Below, piece by piece: positions 35,998-47,743 of a DNA stretch of 64,000 nt; the first letter of the stretch is position 1, and each line of letters begins with the position of its first letter. This DNA is from Dallia pectoralis (lineage: Eukaryota > Chordata > Actinopteri > Esociformes > Umbridae). The notes under the pieces were generated by a model. That model ran no database searches, had not been told where the DNA came from, and saw nothing but the letters and a program-made list of their open reading frames with translations. Location of the stretch: NCBI GenBank assembly GCA_029465975.1, contig CM055749.1, positions 15,314,470 to 15,378,469 of the forward strand, written 5' to 3'. A program made the translations under genes and the position numbers.

Positions 35998-36308
35998 ATC
36001 TGAGAAGATGGAACCTTTGTTCTGGGCTCGATCCCTAGCAGGCTGAGAAGATAGAACCTTTGTTCTGGGCTCGATCCCTAGCAGGCTCAGAAGATAGAAC
36101 CTTTGTTCCGGGCTCGATCCCTAGCAGGCTGAGAAGATAGAACCTTTGTTCCGGGCTCGATCCCTAGCAGGCTGAGAAGATAGAACCTTTGTTCTGGGCT
36201 CGATCCCTAGCAGGCTGAGAAGATAGAACCTTTGTTCTGGGCTCGATCCCTAGCAGGCTCAGAAGATAGAACCTTTGTTCCGGGCTGTGATCCCTATCAG
36301 GCTGAGTG
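35998..36308. repeat. 43-bp minisatellite, about 7 copies
   Basis: Units contain AGATAGAACCTTTGTTCTGG then GCTCGATCCCTAGCAGGCTG. Differences are limited to CTGAG/CTCAG and TCTGG/TCCGG. GGCTCGATCCC is similar to an RNA polymerase III B box (GGTTCGANNCC), but no A box or tail was seen. Confidence 0.88.
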
Positions 36309-36309
36309 T

Positions 36310-39300
36310 TGTAAGCTGTCAAACTCAATAGCTTCACCGTATGGATAATTCAAAATAGCATTGTCGTCACATCATTGTGAACATACAGTAGGTACTACGT
36401 AGAACTATGTGTCTCATTATTAGCAACAATTTTCATTGAGGGGAGATAAATCTATGTACTAATTTTAAAGACTCTAGGTAACATGTTGACCTTGCAAAAA
36501 GGATGCTTGTCACAGAACCACTGGATGCTTGTGACAGCACCACTGGATGCTTGTGACAGCACCACTGGGAGGCTGATTTGCATCAGAATTTGTGTGCCAG
36601 TGGTCTGTACTCTGTACTGCCATGAAAATGTATTCCCTTTTGCGACATTGGACGGCATTTTGGATAAAACACACTAAATCAGCAGACAAATAATAATTAT
36701 AACACGGATACAATACTACATGAAAAGATCAACCCTGTTTGCTCAGAATGACTGCCATGTGGCTTTGTATAACCGCAGTCTATTTTAAAGGATACTCCAT
36801 CCACCCAGTCCCTCTCCATCTTGAAAAGTCATTGTGAGGATACAATTTACAGATCTGTTTATACTTACCTGCAATAAAAGAAAATGCAGGTATAAAACAC
36901 AGATGGGCACATTAAAATTAATATAATCACTGATAACGACCATTAAAAGAACAGCCTGAGGGCATTGGACAGAATAAAGAGTGGCTATTTTAATATTGGT
37001 AATAGCCCACCCTGTCATGCTGGGGACTGTAGAAGATGGATCGTGATTCATACATAATTAATTAACTTAGTATTTTCAGGAGATCCTCACTTTTCCCCAA
37101 AAAATAAGAGCACAAATAACCCCTTGTCAAGAATCTTGACCTATTCTCAGATGATCGGACAATAATACATGATACAGATGTTTGCCTCTTGGATACATTA
37201 TTGATTACGTTACATTTTTACATATTGCTTTTCAAAAAATATTATTAAATTTCAGAAAGTGGACGATTATTATCTCTAACCTTGTCAATTACTATATTTC
37301 CAATACATTTTGCTAGATTCTCTCTTTAAACTCATTTCATGAATGTTTTAATGAAAAACAGACATTTCCAAGTGACCCTAAACTACTGAATAGTAGTGTA
37401 TAATTCGAAAAAACATAAATGTAAGCTGTGAATCTATACTTGAACCAAGCTTTTGATGTAGAGTCTAAATAAAAAATATTCCAATAATTACTGAGGGTAC
37501 TGTATGCAGACCTATATCTGACCCAGAAGAAAGGTTTGAAAAACTTCTGGACATTTTGTAAGCAAGTTATTTTAGAAAATGCTGTTGGTTAAAAGCACAG
37601 GATTGCAGTGCAGAGAGATGAAAGGAAAGTCCATCCTAAATTATTCAATATAGGCGTATTAAGCCATTGGCTATAAAGAGGTTTTCATGCAACTGCAAAT
37701 CAGAGTATTTCAAAGGATGTGTCAACTGGCTCATATCGGTCAATGAATATAACTCAGTTTCTACCTTATTGATGTAGCTTTTAGGTTAATCAACCATGGC
37801 CAAATCGTAGGGGAAACGCCAATTATTTAAACTCACTATCCACCATCAAAGCAAACACGGATGCCCAATTACAAGGATCTAAAGCTAGCAGGTAAAATAA
37901 AATGTGTGGTAAAATGGTAAAATGTGAAAAAAACAAAGTGTGCACAAGCAAGACAACACAGTTTTTGGAAAAGAATACATTTTTTGGTTTTGATTAAGAG
38001 TTAGGTGGTTGCATCAAACATAGATTAAAAACAACAGTCTTTGCTAAAACACACATGTATTTTATATGCAATGTTCTAAGAAATAAAATTATTCCGTAAC
38101 GCAATACAACTGAAGCTAAGACTTATGTTTAAAACATGGTGCGGATTTCTGGCAGACACTTCAAATTGATGTAACAAATTATTAGACTGATATACGGCTC
38201 CATGGTACGGCTTGACCACATGTCTGTAGTAGTGGCAAACTATTTGGTTAGATACATCATTTGCAACTTCCTTACGGCACTTATTATACAGGGCAGCCAG
38301 TGCTACTCTGGTAAAAAGGTGCTGCAATGGCACCATAACAGTGTTTACCAGTTACTTAAATCTGAGGTCTTTAGCTTTCTAGTTGACCAAAGCTCCCTTC
38401 TGTCTTCATGGCTCGAGCTGAACTAAAAATGCTGCAGCCCAGGGGGATTGAGTTTGGCGTTTTAGTCAGGGGCAAAAGTGCACAGTTGTGAAGAAAAAGG
38501 GCATGCAGTTTTTAAAAAGACAAAACTGAATGCGGCACAATTATCGTTTCAGCTCAATTATTTTGCTGCGCTGCACTATTTTGTTTATATAATCGTCAAA
38601 GTCCATAATCGTAATTGAAATCGAAAATTCAATTAGTTGCACAGCCCTAATGCTGACTCTGGTTTGGAAAAAACAATGTTCTGGACGTGTAATTTGATGA
38701 TACCATGGTGTGGCTTTGACAACAGCATATGTTAGTCTAATTTACATGGCATGGCTGGTGCAAATATGTCCAGATTGTTTACCACGTTATTAACATCTTT
38801 ACTAAATCTCATTCAATAGTTGAATTAACTAGTGTGTGCAATTACATTTCACCATCTGAATATATCATCTTTGATCATCAAGATCAACACATAAAAAAGT
38901 AACCAACTTTGATGTACTTTTATTCCTTTGACTCCTGTAATGGTTGTAGCATCCATGCGGAATAATCTGACCTTTTTCATGGACGTTATTCAACGCACTG
39001 TTATAATTAATAATTAGGACACATGGGCTGGATACTTAAAATATATATATATGATCTGTCCCACAATGCATGATGTTTTAACACTTTTTCTCTGACATTT
39101 ATTTTATTCTCTGAACATTTGTCCATCTTCAAATACTTCAGAAGCATCAGAACGGATTGTGATAGAGACAGACATACATTTTTAGAAGGATTATTTATAC
39201 ATTTAGTTGTTGCAAGCAAGAATAGGCAAAAGTGAGGCTAGTTGAGGGAGTTGAGGGGCATTGTGTACGGAAACGTTACGGTATATAATCTTTACTATGT

Positions 39301-39470
39301 ATAATCTTTACTATGACTTCTCACATATGTTGCATTTTATCTTGTAACGCTCAACTGCAGCATCCAATAACACCGTATTTATGAAAGTACGCTTGCCTTT
39401 AGGGGTGGACTGCGTCTGAGATATAATAGCACTGGTGGGGTAGCTACGACACTACACTGTGAAAGTAGAT
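36310..39470. other. Intergenic stretch between cmc2 and cenpn
   Basis: No exon recognised. A lone Tc1-like terminus (AAGTGACCCTAAACTACTGA, near 37370) and a hAT-like end (AATTAGTTGCACAGCCCTAA, near 38632) mark decayed transposons. Confidence 0.45.
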
Positions 39471-39472
39471 AA

Positions 39473-39920
39473 AACAGATTATCTAACCCTCTCCTCAGTG
39501 ACCCCTAGTAGAAGCATGTATTTGATTCATAGTAAAAACAGATTATCTAACCCTCTCCTCAGTGGCCCCTAGTAGAAGCATGTATTTTATCCATAGTTAA
39601 AACAGATTAATTCAACCCTCTCCACAGTGGCCCCTAGTAGAAGCATGTATTTGATTCATAGTTAAAACAGATGAATTCAACCCTCTCCACAGTGGCCCCT
39701 AGTAGAAGCATGTATTTTATCCATAGTTAAAACAGATTAATTAACCCTCTCCTCAGTGGCCCCTAGTAGAAGCATGTATTTTACCCATAGTTAAAACAGA
39801 TTAATTCAACCCTCTCCACAGTGGCCCCTAGTAGAAGCATATATTTGATTCATAGTTAAAACAGATTAATTAACCCTCTCCTCAGTGACCACTAGTACTA
39901 GTTGCATGCATTTGATCCAT
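39473..39920. repeat. About 65-bp minisatellite, 7 copies
   Basis: Units contain CCCCTAGTAGAAGCATGTAT and AAAACAGATTAATTCAACCC. Spacing of successive AGTGG motifs is 64-65 bp. Copies differ at a few positions and by short indels. Confidence 0.85.
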
Positions 39921-41249
39921 CCCAGGCCAGAACCAATTTTTTTGTCAACTCAAACCGAAGTTAATGTATAAAGCTTCTACAAAATTGTGTAACGTCTCCC
40001 ATCCCGGGGGAAAGAGTTTATTTACACTGGTTAAAAAGACAGTTGAAAAGCTTACCAGTTCAAATTGGTAGCATTAAGATATATAAATAGGCACACAATA
40101 TTCCTGAAGGTGACCAGACGAATCCACAATGTCAGAATACTGTAATCTGTACACCACAAGGGCAAACGCACTAATAATCACTTGTTTAATAACTACACAG
40201 TTAATGTCCGATTACTTTGTTTGTAAATCTAGCTACAGCCTATGCATATAAGGAATGCTATTGCTGCTTATAGCATTCAGGGACACATTATAACATCGGA
40301 CACACAAATAAAGTACTTCCGGGTCACAATATTAAAAATAATATTGTAAAACAAAAAAGTCCCAGAAGAAAATGTGTAAATGTTTAATGTATAAAACGAT
40401 AGAATCTAAACATTTCAGGTTCTTTGATAGTGTTTCGACATTTTTAATGTGAGGTAACAAGACATTCGACAAATGTACCTAAACTCATCAGAAAACTGTC
40501 GCTGTCAGGAATTTAATAGCAGGTGGTACGAGATGGAAAGTTTAGAAAATGTTTTCGATTGAAACATAATATAGAATAATGTATTTTAGTGTATATCGTG
40601 ACACTCTTGACTTCATCATCCAAAACCTTAAAAACGTATTCTCGTTGAAAAAGTGTGACCGGAAGTGCAAGAGAAATGTGTGATTGTAATCTACAGTTCA
40701 TCGTTCCTATTTTTAAAAACACATTTAACCATTGGGTCAGGTAGAACCTTAAGGAGAACCAAAGGAGTGAAAATGTAATAATGAATAAAACAAATATATT
40801 TTAAGTGACAATTTATTATTAAACATTGTATAGTCCCCGTTTTTGAATTGTAAATAAAAATACTCAAACATTTATGAATGTTTTGGATTCAAATATGTAT
40901 TTGTTTTTTTAATCATCAAAAAATCCGCATCTGTCATCAAAATATCGTGACCTATTTCATAATGTTATGTAATATTCCAACATTGAATGCGTTTCCATAG
41001 CGAAATGTCAATCGTTGCAAATAGCCGCGATAATAGATCATCCAAAAGTAAAATGATTATATACATTTCTTTTTTAATTATTTAGTTTTTTCATTTTTGT
41101 TAATTTGGACCTCGGTTAAAAACATAATATAAAAACATGTGATATTTCTTTCTGACCAGCAGATGTCACTTTGTGAACTTTCTGGGTCGGTAAGATGTTT
41201 CAATGTTACATAACTAATTACAGTTCATAAATATTTCACTTTTTTCCAA

Positions 41250-41528
41250 CTGTCTAGTCTACTTACTAGTCTGTAGTGCTCGATTTTCTTGTGGGTAAGG
41301 TATTAATAAACAGCTCAGTCCTTGCGGTGTTGTCCACCTTCCAGCACAGTAGGTGGCGCTAATGCGCATTAACACTCCGTGCCAACCGCCGACTAAACAG
41401 TAAACACAATAGAAGAAGAAACATTGCGGAATCCGATTGGTCAACTTCGATTCGAGCGGTTTATTTAGATTTGTTTTGCTGTTTGCTTGCTATCATTTTG
41501 AGAGTAGTGTTTGTTAAAAAATAAAAAC
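41250..41528 (+). promoter_or_regulatory. Probable cenpn promoter, possibly shared with cmc2
   Basis: Directly upstream of the cenpn start. It contains a CCAAT-type box (CCGATTGG at 41433-41440) and more CpG than its surroundings (GGTGGCGCTAATGCGCATTA). The cmc2 coding start is 5.9 kb away in the opposite direction, so a non-coding cmc2 first exon here would make the promoter bidirectional. No such exon was identified. Confidence 0.3.
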
Positions 41529-41699
41529 ATGGATGACTCAACGAAACGTGTATTAGTACGTCTTATCCGGCGAATCCCATCTCCAATGCTCAAGACATCA
41601 CTCTGCAAGTGGGCGCACCTATCAAAAGAGGATCTGCGTCTGCTGGATTTCACACAACCTAAATGTGTTATCACGGAAAATCTGCTTTCTCTATGTGAG
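41529..41699 (+). CDS. cenpn: cenpn exon 1
   Basis: Fifty-seven codons from ATG to LLSLCE before GTATCT. It encodes most of the pyrin-like nucleosome-binding domain; the basic helix KRVLVRLIRRI fits DNA contact. Confidence 0.93.
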
Positions 41700-44600
41700 G
41701 TATCTCATGTAGTCTATCTAGCTAATTTCTTTGATTATAGTTAGCTCAGTTCATCTGGGGCTAAGTACAGTACATACTCCATATCCACATGTTTTAATGT
41801 GGTTCTGTTATGTTTCCCAGGAGAAGCGCACGACTGTGAAACACATCACAGAACTGGAAATGATCTGTAAGTATCTGATAACAATGTATTATTACGGCAA
41901 ATGACAATGTTCGGGGTAAAAACAATCTGTTGTTATTTATATAAACAATATATTAATATAACAATATATTAATATTATAAAAAGGTACGTCTGCCCACAC
42001 TTCACCAGTTGATTACATTGTATATGTTTAAGAACAGGGAAACACACCGTGTTAAGGGGAATCGGATAACACTGAGCCAATCATGTTGTGTTGAGGGGAA
42101 TCTGATAACACTGAGCCAATCATAACACACCGTTTTGAGGGGAATCTGATAACACTGAGCCAATCATAACACACCGTGTTGAGGGGAATCGGATAACACT
42201 GAGCCAATCATAACACACTGTGTTGAGGGGAATCGGATAACACTAAGCCAATCATAACACACTGTGTTGAGGGGAATAGGATAACACTGAGCCAATCATG
42301 TTGTGGTATTTAACACGATTCCCTGCTGATGGTGGAAAAACACACTCTTTATGTTGATGTAAAACTACTATGTTTCAATCTAATTAGCAAACAATTGTCT
42401 TGTCAAAATGTATGAAATTTGACCAGCATCATGTTTTCATCTGCCTTTTGTATGCCCAATATCCTTATCACATTAAATGGTTGGTTACAAATGTCCTCTG
42501 TGTGCCAAATATATACAAAATGTATAATTAACGTCTACAATGTTTTCCAGATATAATTGAGAATCCAAACCATGGATTGTGGTGTGGCTTTCAGCTTCTT
42601 GATGCGAGGGGTAAATAATAGTTTCCCAATGCATTCCTACACATTCTGTAGCTTATCTTTTGCTCTCAACAACACTTCGGGGAAAACGACCTTAATCAAT
42701 GTTGTCATTCTGAGGTATTAAAGGTAAACAGAACATAAATTGTATTAGTCACATTTAGCTGTCTTTCTTCAGAGGACGCACCATCCATTGAGCTGACACA
42801 GTTTAAAGAACAGTTTAAGACCCAACTCACAGAGCTCATTAGCCATGTAAGTACGCTGTACAACTTTTATATAATTGTTAAAACACGCAGGACTCCCAGA
42901 AAACTGACTTTTTTCTTTGTAATATTCCTTACAATTCTTGTGCTTGTTTATGCTTGTCTCAATTTCTGTATATGTCTTCCTGTACAAGGTGTCTATTAAG
43001 ATAAAGAAGCACACGGATGAGGCCGTATGGATACGTATTGCCTGGGGGGACAACTTCACAAAGCCTAATCACCTCAAACCCACATACGCTGTCCACCATC
43101 TGCAGACACCTTATGTCTTTGTGACCGGCCTAACTGGGAAGCACAAGCCTTATTTAATTCAGGTAAGAATGCATTTTTTAATGGCTTTAAATTAATGTTT
43201 GTTGAATTCTGTTACAATATTCTGTTGTTGAACAGACTGTTCTGTCCTGCAGGCATTGGTTCTGGCCACCAGGTATGGCTCTATGAAGGACGCTCACCTC
43301 AGTGGAAAGAACCTCTTCGCCATCAGAGACCTACTGATGCGGCAATACCAACAGGTAGGTCTAATTGCCCACAGGCAGCCAATAAAGGACCATTTCAGGG
43401 CTAGCACAACCAGCCCATTGCTTACTGCTGACAATGAAAGCCTAATGATGCTCTAGCATACTAAGATGTCAAAGTATTTTATTGTCATGTGTACAGAATG
43501 ACTTGCATCATACTGCCCAATTAAATTCTTATGACATTCTTATGACATGACAAGCAACATCTACGTAGTTAGAAGAACAAAAAAAACTGAATTACAACAG
43601 AATATACAGAAATAAACAAAAAACTACGTAGTGAATGCGGAGCCATTGTCAGTGTGACCTTCCTCTACGGCGCACCAGCCCAGTATAATATATGATCTTG
43701 TGTTTGAACTTAATTTGTAGGTGTTCCCCACCAAACTTCCAAAACCACTTCAAGAAAAGAATGAAGTCCCTACAAGTATGTCTTGTTGACCTGTTCTAAA
43801 ATATATTATTCTTATCAATATTAGTAGCTATTTTAATTAATATTTAGTTATGGTGTTGTACTGTTCTCTTATTTTCTGCCATTCTACTTGAAATGCAATA
43901 ATTGATATTCATCCAATCTCCATCTCATTTTGTTTTTTAAAAAGATACTGTGCAAGATAAACTCTCAAAAACATTTATATTGCAAAAATTGAAGTGGTAA
44001 ATTCTCATAATGATTGTTAGTCACAGCCCAAATTGTAATATAAATGAAATCTTAATTCTGATGTCAACCACATCTAATTATATACATAAATAGAACATTG
44101 ATTTTGTTTTATGTTTTACTGACTTAATATATTTTAGACCCAAATATAGAGAAAGAACATGCTGAGAACGCAGAGAACCGACTACAGATGGCCTGTGAGG
44201 CTTTTGGCAATGGGACGCTGCCTCAACTGCAAAAAGCTGTATACCAGGTGCATGAAGTTTACTTGTGGTGGCTGTTTACAAAAAGCATTGTCATTTTTTC
44301 CCTGATTGTATGTGATTATGTATTTTTGTCTTTTCAGCTGGAAACCAAGTTTCGAGATCAGTCCAACAAGACATTGACAGACATAGAACAGCCCTTCAGA
44401 GGAGTTGTTGAGTTTGCCAGCACCAACCTTTTAGAGTCACTCAGGCATTGTGTCTCTTCAGGTACTATATCTATATCTGTAGTGGATCCCTATGCTTACA
44501 CGTCATGTGGTATGATCCGTAGGGTATGTTTGTGTATTTGATCCCTATGCTCACACGTCACATGGTATGATCCATAGGGCATGTTGGTGTAGTGGATCCC

Positions 44601-45165
44601 TATGCTCACACGTCATGTGGTATGATCCGTAGGGTATGTTGGTGTAGTGGATCCCTATGCTCACACGTCACGTGGTATGATCCGCGTCTCTCCACAAAAT
44701 AAACGGAATATTGCATACTTTCTGCGACATTCTTCGTGTTATTTTGCGCTACGTGATCTTCCGACAGCGGTGTTGAGTCAATAGATTCTGCACCCATACA
44801 ATTTAAATGATTTGTATTAACAATAATACTAGCATAGTGTAATGTCACAAACACAGACTGATTAAAAATGGAGCAACATGCTGCTTTGTAGGACAACGCT
44901 GTACAATGTAGACATTTCGAAATGAGCAGAGTGTTTTCACGCAGTACTGATTCGCTCATATACTGAAGCGATGGAAATCAATCTATTAGTCCAGCTGACG
45001 TTTCTGAAAAATAAACTTTATTGAATCGGATGAGCAAAAATGAATCTGCTCAAATATGTTTTGTTTTTTTTGACAGGCATTGCATCGACCCCAGTCACCC
45101 CTCTTCTCTCATCAATCACTCAGAAAGGGAGAAACTATTTTGTTATCACTGACAAAGGAGATTAG
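41529..45165 (+). CDS. cenpn: Centromere protein N, complete spliced gene
   Basis: Ten coding exons: 41529-41699, 41821-41866, 42551-42610, 42773-42846, 42989-43162, 43253-43354, 43721-43775, 44138-44247, 44338-44461, 45077-45165. All have AG/GT borders and phases that close exactly, giving 334 residues; I recall human CENP-N as 339. CENP-N recognises the CENP-A nucleosome with its N-terminal pyrin-like domain and pairs with CENP-L through its C-terminal part inside the constitutive centromere network. Matching blocks include VWIRIAWGDNFTKPNHLKPT, TPYVFVTGL, LETKFRD and the terminal NYFVITDKGD. The start MDDSTKRVLVRLIRRIPSP fits the family length; no in-frame ATG lies close upstream. Introns 2 and 9 contain minisatellites. 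Confidence 0.95.
41821..41866 (+). CDS. cenpn: cenpn exon 2
   Basis: Short exon EKRTTVKHITELEMI plus one base, between TTCCCAG and GTAAGT. It ends in the middle of the Tyr codon completed by exon 3. Confidence 0.85.
42042..42305. repeat. 44-bp minisatellite in cenpn intron 2
   Basis: Six units of GAGGGGAATCGGATAACACT then GAGCCAATCATAACACACCG. Units at the two ends carry CATGTTGTG variants. Confidence 0.85.
42551..42610 (+). CDS. cenpn: cenpn exon 3
   Basis: Completes Tyr and reads IIENPNHGLWCGFQLLDAR plus one base. Borders TTTTCCAG and GTAAAT. Confidence 0.85.
42773..42846 (+). CDS. cenpn: cenpn exon 4
   Basis: EDAPSIELTQFKEQFKTQLT then ELISH, aligning with the human block around FDMKQFKNSFKKIL. 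Donor GTAAGT. Confidence 0.9.
42989..43162 (+). CDS. cenpn: cenpn exon 5
   Basis: Fifty-eight codons including HTDEAVWIRIAWG and KPNHLKPTYAVHHLQTPYVF, the most conserved segment of the protein. In-phase at both ends. Confidence 0.95.
43253..43354 (+). CDS. cenpn: cenpn exon 6
   Basis: ALVLATRYGSMKDAHLSGKN then LFAIRDLLMRQYQQ, 34 codons, in phase. Acceptor CCTGCAG, donor GTAGGT. Confidence 0.93.
43721..43775 (+). CDS. cenpn: cenpn exon 7
   Basis: VFPTKLPKPLQEKNEVPT plus one base. Variable linker; the donor is GTATGT. Confidence 0.85.
44138..44247 (+). CDS. cenpn: cenpn exon 8
   Basis: NPNIEKEHAENAENRLQMAC then EAFGNGTLPQLQKAVYQ. Aligns with the human ENIVEKERVQRITQETFGD region. Confidence 0.92.
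44338..44461 (+). CDS. cenpn: cenpn exon 9
   Basis: LETKFRDQSNKTLTDIEQPF then RGVVEFASTNLLESLRHCVS and S plus one base. Part of the CENP-L-binding C-terminal domain. Confidence 0.93.
44466..44690. repeat. About 56-bp tandem repeat in cenpn intron 9
   Basis: Four copies of a unit containing GTAGTGGATCCCTATGCTCA and GTGGTATGATCCGTAGGGTA. It begins only a few bases inside the intron. Confidence 0.8.
45077..45165 (+). CDS. cenpn: cenpn exon 10, with stop
   Basis: GIASTPVTPLLSSITQKGRN then YFVITDKGD and TAG. The C-terminal NYF-I-D pattern matches human CENP-N. Confidence 0.95.
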
Positions 45166-45270
45166 GAACACCTGAGAAACTTCCTGATGTGCATTAAATG
45201 TGAAAATGTTCTCATTTAATAGGCTTTTTTTAAAACATGTTGTCTTAGGTTTTCTTATATTGTTGAAAGA

Positions 45271-45276
45271 AATAAA
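45271..45276 (+). terminator. cenpn polyadenylation signal
   Basis: AATAAA 106 nt after the cenpn stop, followed by T-rich sequence. Position is typical; use is inferred. Confidence 0.6.
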
Positions 45277-45489
45277 GTTGATAATTATGTGGATGAATTA
45301 AGAAATGCATAACTGTGTTAATGCAATGTTGTCATTAAAACTGTTTTTAAGTGTTTAATTTAGTCCACATTTACTAAATGCCATTTGCACTACAATGCGT
45401 ACTCTAATGTTATGGTTTTCAATCTATTACTGTATTTTTTTCTGGCTTTAATGAGACTAGTACTGTTATATTTATAGCACAAGACAAGA

Positions 45490-46172
45490 CAAGAAACTTG
45501 TCACGGAGACTCATGTTAACCGGTGTCTTCTGTTTTCCAGTCAATTGACCCTTCGCTAAGCCACGCCCTCCTTAGTTACTGTTGCTACGCCTGGCAAGCT
45601 TTCGAGCCGGTAGGCACGTCTATTGCAGTGTGTATGCACCGGTGTCAGACATTCCCAATGAGATATTTAGTCCTTTTTGGCGAACAGGTGAAATATCCGA
45701 AAGAGCAAGACAATAGGGGCTGCAGTATGCATTCGAGGGATATATCCACGACATAATATGCAACCGATTAGAGAATATTGTCTTTAAAATTGAAGCGAAA
45801 GCCGGTCCCAGCGCAAGCAGCAGCTGCCTCATACACTAACCATTCAAGTGGGAAACACACAAATTGAGAAACAGCTATGTTCATGCACAGCAGTAATAAA
45901 GTGTACCTATAGTGAACACATGATGACTACTGTTAATGAACTGATTAAGTTCGCATAGCAACATTCTCCTTGGAGATCTCCGGCAAGCCCCCTGATGTCC
46001 GTCCTTAGACCTAATACCGGGAGAGTCGCGATCATCCACATGAGCCAAAAACACATTTTAATCTTTTTCTCTGACTAGATGGCACAATTTTCAAAAATGC
46101 TTTCACATTTCTACTACATAAGTGACCAGGATAAGTGAGAAAAATATGTTTTTTCGGTGAAGTTGCCCTTTA
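45490..46172 (-). mobile_element. THAP-transposon relative, non-autonomous copy
   Basis: Both flanks match the element at 62955-63260 in opposite orientation. Here GGAGACTCATGTTAACCGGT (near 45505) and TTTTTCGGTGAAGTTGCCCT (near 46150) are reverse complements of sequence at 63205-63235 and 62957-62980. The right terminus next to TTTAAA would suit a TTAA-type target, but the other end was not defined. The middle differs between copies. It lies between cenpn and atmin. Confidence 0.55.
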
Positions 46173-46174
46173 AA

Positions 46175-46415
46175 GAAGTAGATTCAGACACCAATCGGGT
46201 TCATATTGCAGCATGACAAGCTTGAACGCGATTGGTTGACCGTATGTTGAACGGGAGCGTTATAATTGAATTGACCAATGAAATTCATACTTTTCTTCCA
46301 GAACATTTCTGACCTTTTGTGGGCGGGTTTTGTTGGTTGCTAAGACGTCCCCCGGAAGTCGAAGCGTCGTATTGCTGCATCTTTATGTGACGTAGGGTTG
46401 CTTGTCAACTCAGTT
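46175..46415 (+). promoter_or_regulatory. Probable atmin promoter and 5' UTR
   Basis: Upstream of the atmin ATG with CCAAT boxes on both strands (ATTGG at 46231, CCAAT at 46275) and CpG-rich sequence near 46340-46370 (AAGTCGAAGCGTCGTATTGC). No TATA box is evident. The left edge abuts the transposon copy ending at 46172. Confidence 0.35.
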
Positions 46416-46655
46416 ATGGCTTCCTCTGCTTCTTCTGCGTCTGGCAGGGCAGATAGGAATGACAATGCGTCCGTGGGAGGTCAGAAATGCAGCGAGGAGA
46501 AACGCACACAGACGCGGGATATTATCAGACCGTCCATTAAGGAGCTCACCAGAGAAGTGCAGACCAATATCCTGTGTACCGTGGAAGGATGTGGCAAGAT
46601 ACTACCTAACTCGCCAGCTCTGAACATGCATCTGGTGAAGTCCCACAGAGTCAAG
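46416..46655 (+). CDS. atmin: ATM interactor, first coding exon
   Basis: Eighty codons from ATG to HRVK, before GTAGCA. After a Ser/Ala-rich start the exon reads PSIKELTREVQTNILCTVEG then CGKILPNSPALNMHLVKSH, essentially identical to the first C2H2 finger of ATMIN (ASCIZ), with C54, C59, H72 and H77 as ligands. ATMIN is a zinc-finger transcription factor that drives dynein light chain DYNLL1 expression and cooperates with ATM. The remaining exons (fingers 2-4 and the long SQ/TQ-rich tail) were not found in the 17 kb that follow, which are filled by repeats, so intron 1 is unusually long or the exons lie beyond 64000. Confidence 0.93.
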
Positions 46656-46901
46656 GTAGCAAACATTAGCTATTGTGTTAGCATTTAAATTGTCTTACCA
46701 AATTCTTCAATACGTATGTTTTATTGATGAATGCTATTATTAGTAATAACTAGATGGGTTACAATTTCTGCTTGCTGCCACCCGTAGTCGACTGTGTACT
46801 GATATCAACTGCCAATGTACAGTTATACGTTTAATAATAATAATAATATATATGTGAGATTACAATATGTGAGCATAGTAACCTGACAATTAACCAGAAT
46901 A

Positions 46902-47275
46902 ATGTCCTGCCTTTTCACCAGCATAGCAACCAGCCTTTTAACCAGCATAGTAACCAGCATAGTAACCAGCATAGTAACCAGCATATTAAACAGCATAGTA
47001 AACAGCATAGTAACCAGCATAGTAACCAGCATAGTAACCAGCATAGTAACCAGCATAGTAACCAGCATAGTAACCAGCATATCAACCAGCATATCAACCA
47101 GCATATCAACCAGCATATCAACCAGCATATCAACCAGCATATCAACCAGCATATTAACCAGCATATTAAACAGCATAGTAACCAGCATAGTAACCAGCAT
47201 AGTAACCAGCATAGTAACCAGCATATTAAACAGCATATTAAACAGCATAGTAACCTGACTATTAACCAGCATAAC
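46902..47275. repeat. 12-bp minisatellite in atmin intron 1
   Basis: About 31 copies of ACCAGCATAGTA with blocks of ATCA and ATTA variants grouped together (47080-47150 is all ATATCA type). The period is a multiple of 3 and yields open frames on both strands without meaning. Confidence 0.92.
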
Positions 47276-47349
47276 AAGACAGAAAAATTCCGAGCTCCGT
47301 GAAAAGGTGGAATAAGAGCTGTGTGACTTGAAATGTTTTTTTCTCACTA

Positions 47350-47743
47350 CAACAAACCTGTAGTTGAGCCGTACCATGTAGCCTAATATCAGTCTGACCA
47401 TTCACTATATAACAGACCTGTGGTTGAGCCGTACCATGTAGCCTAATATCAGCCTGACCATTCACTATATAACAGACCTGTGGTTGAGCCGTACCATTTA
47501 GCCTAATATCAGCCTGACCATTCACTATATAACAGACCTGTGGTTGAGCCGTACCATGTAGCCTAATATCAGCCTGACCATTCACTATATAACAGACCTG
47601 TGGTTGAGCCGTACCATGTAGCCTAATATCAGCCTGACCATTCAATATATAACAGACCTGTGGTTGAGCCGTACCATGTAGCCTAATATCAGCCTGACCA
47701 TTCACTATATAACAGACCTGTGGTTGAGCCGTACCATGTAGCC
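47350..47743. repeat. 60-bp satellite, left block
   Basis: About 6.5 copies of a unit with ATATAACAGACCTGTGGTTG and GTAGCCTAATATCAGCCTGA. The block stops at AGCC where the retroviral LTR begins and resumes at 57811, so the array was one before the insertion. Confidence 0.93.

Noticed and set aside
35998..36308. tRNA gene cluster suggested by GGCTCGATCCC
   Set aside because: No cloverleaf, A box or terminator; only a B-box-like string inside a minisatellite.
43195..43456. Two small plus-strand frames
   Set aside because: One overlaps cenpn exon 6 out of phase, the other is exon 6 with read-through into the intron.
46823..47401. Leu/Met- and Ser/Ile-rich frames that look like membrane proteins
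   Set aside because: Translations of a 12-bp tandem repeat; the hydrophobic pattern is a by-product of the unit.
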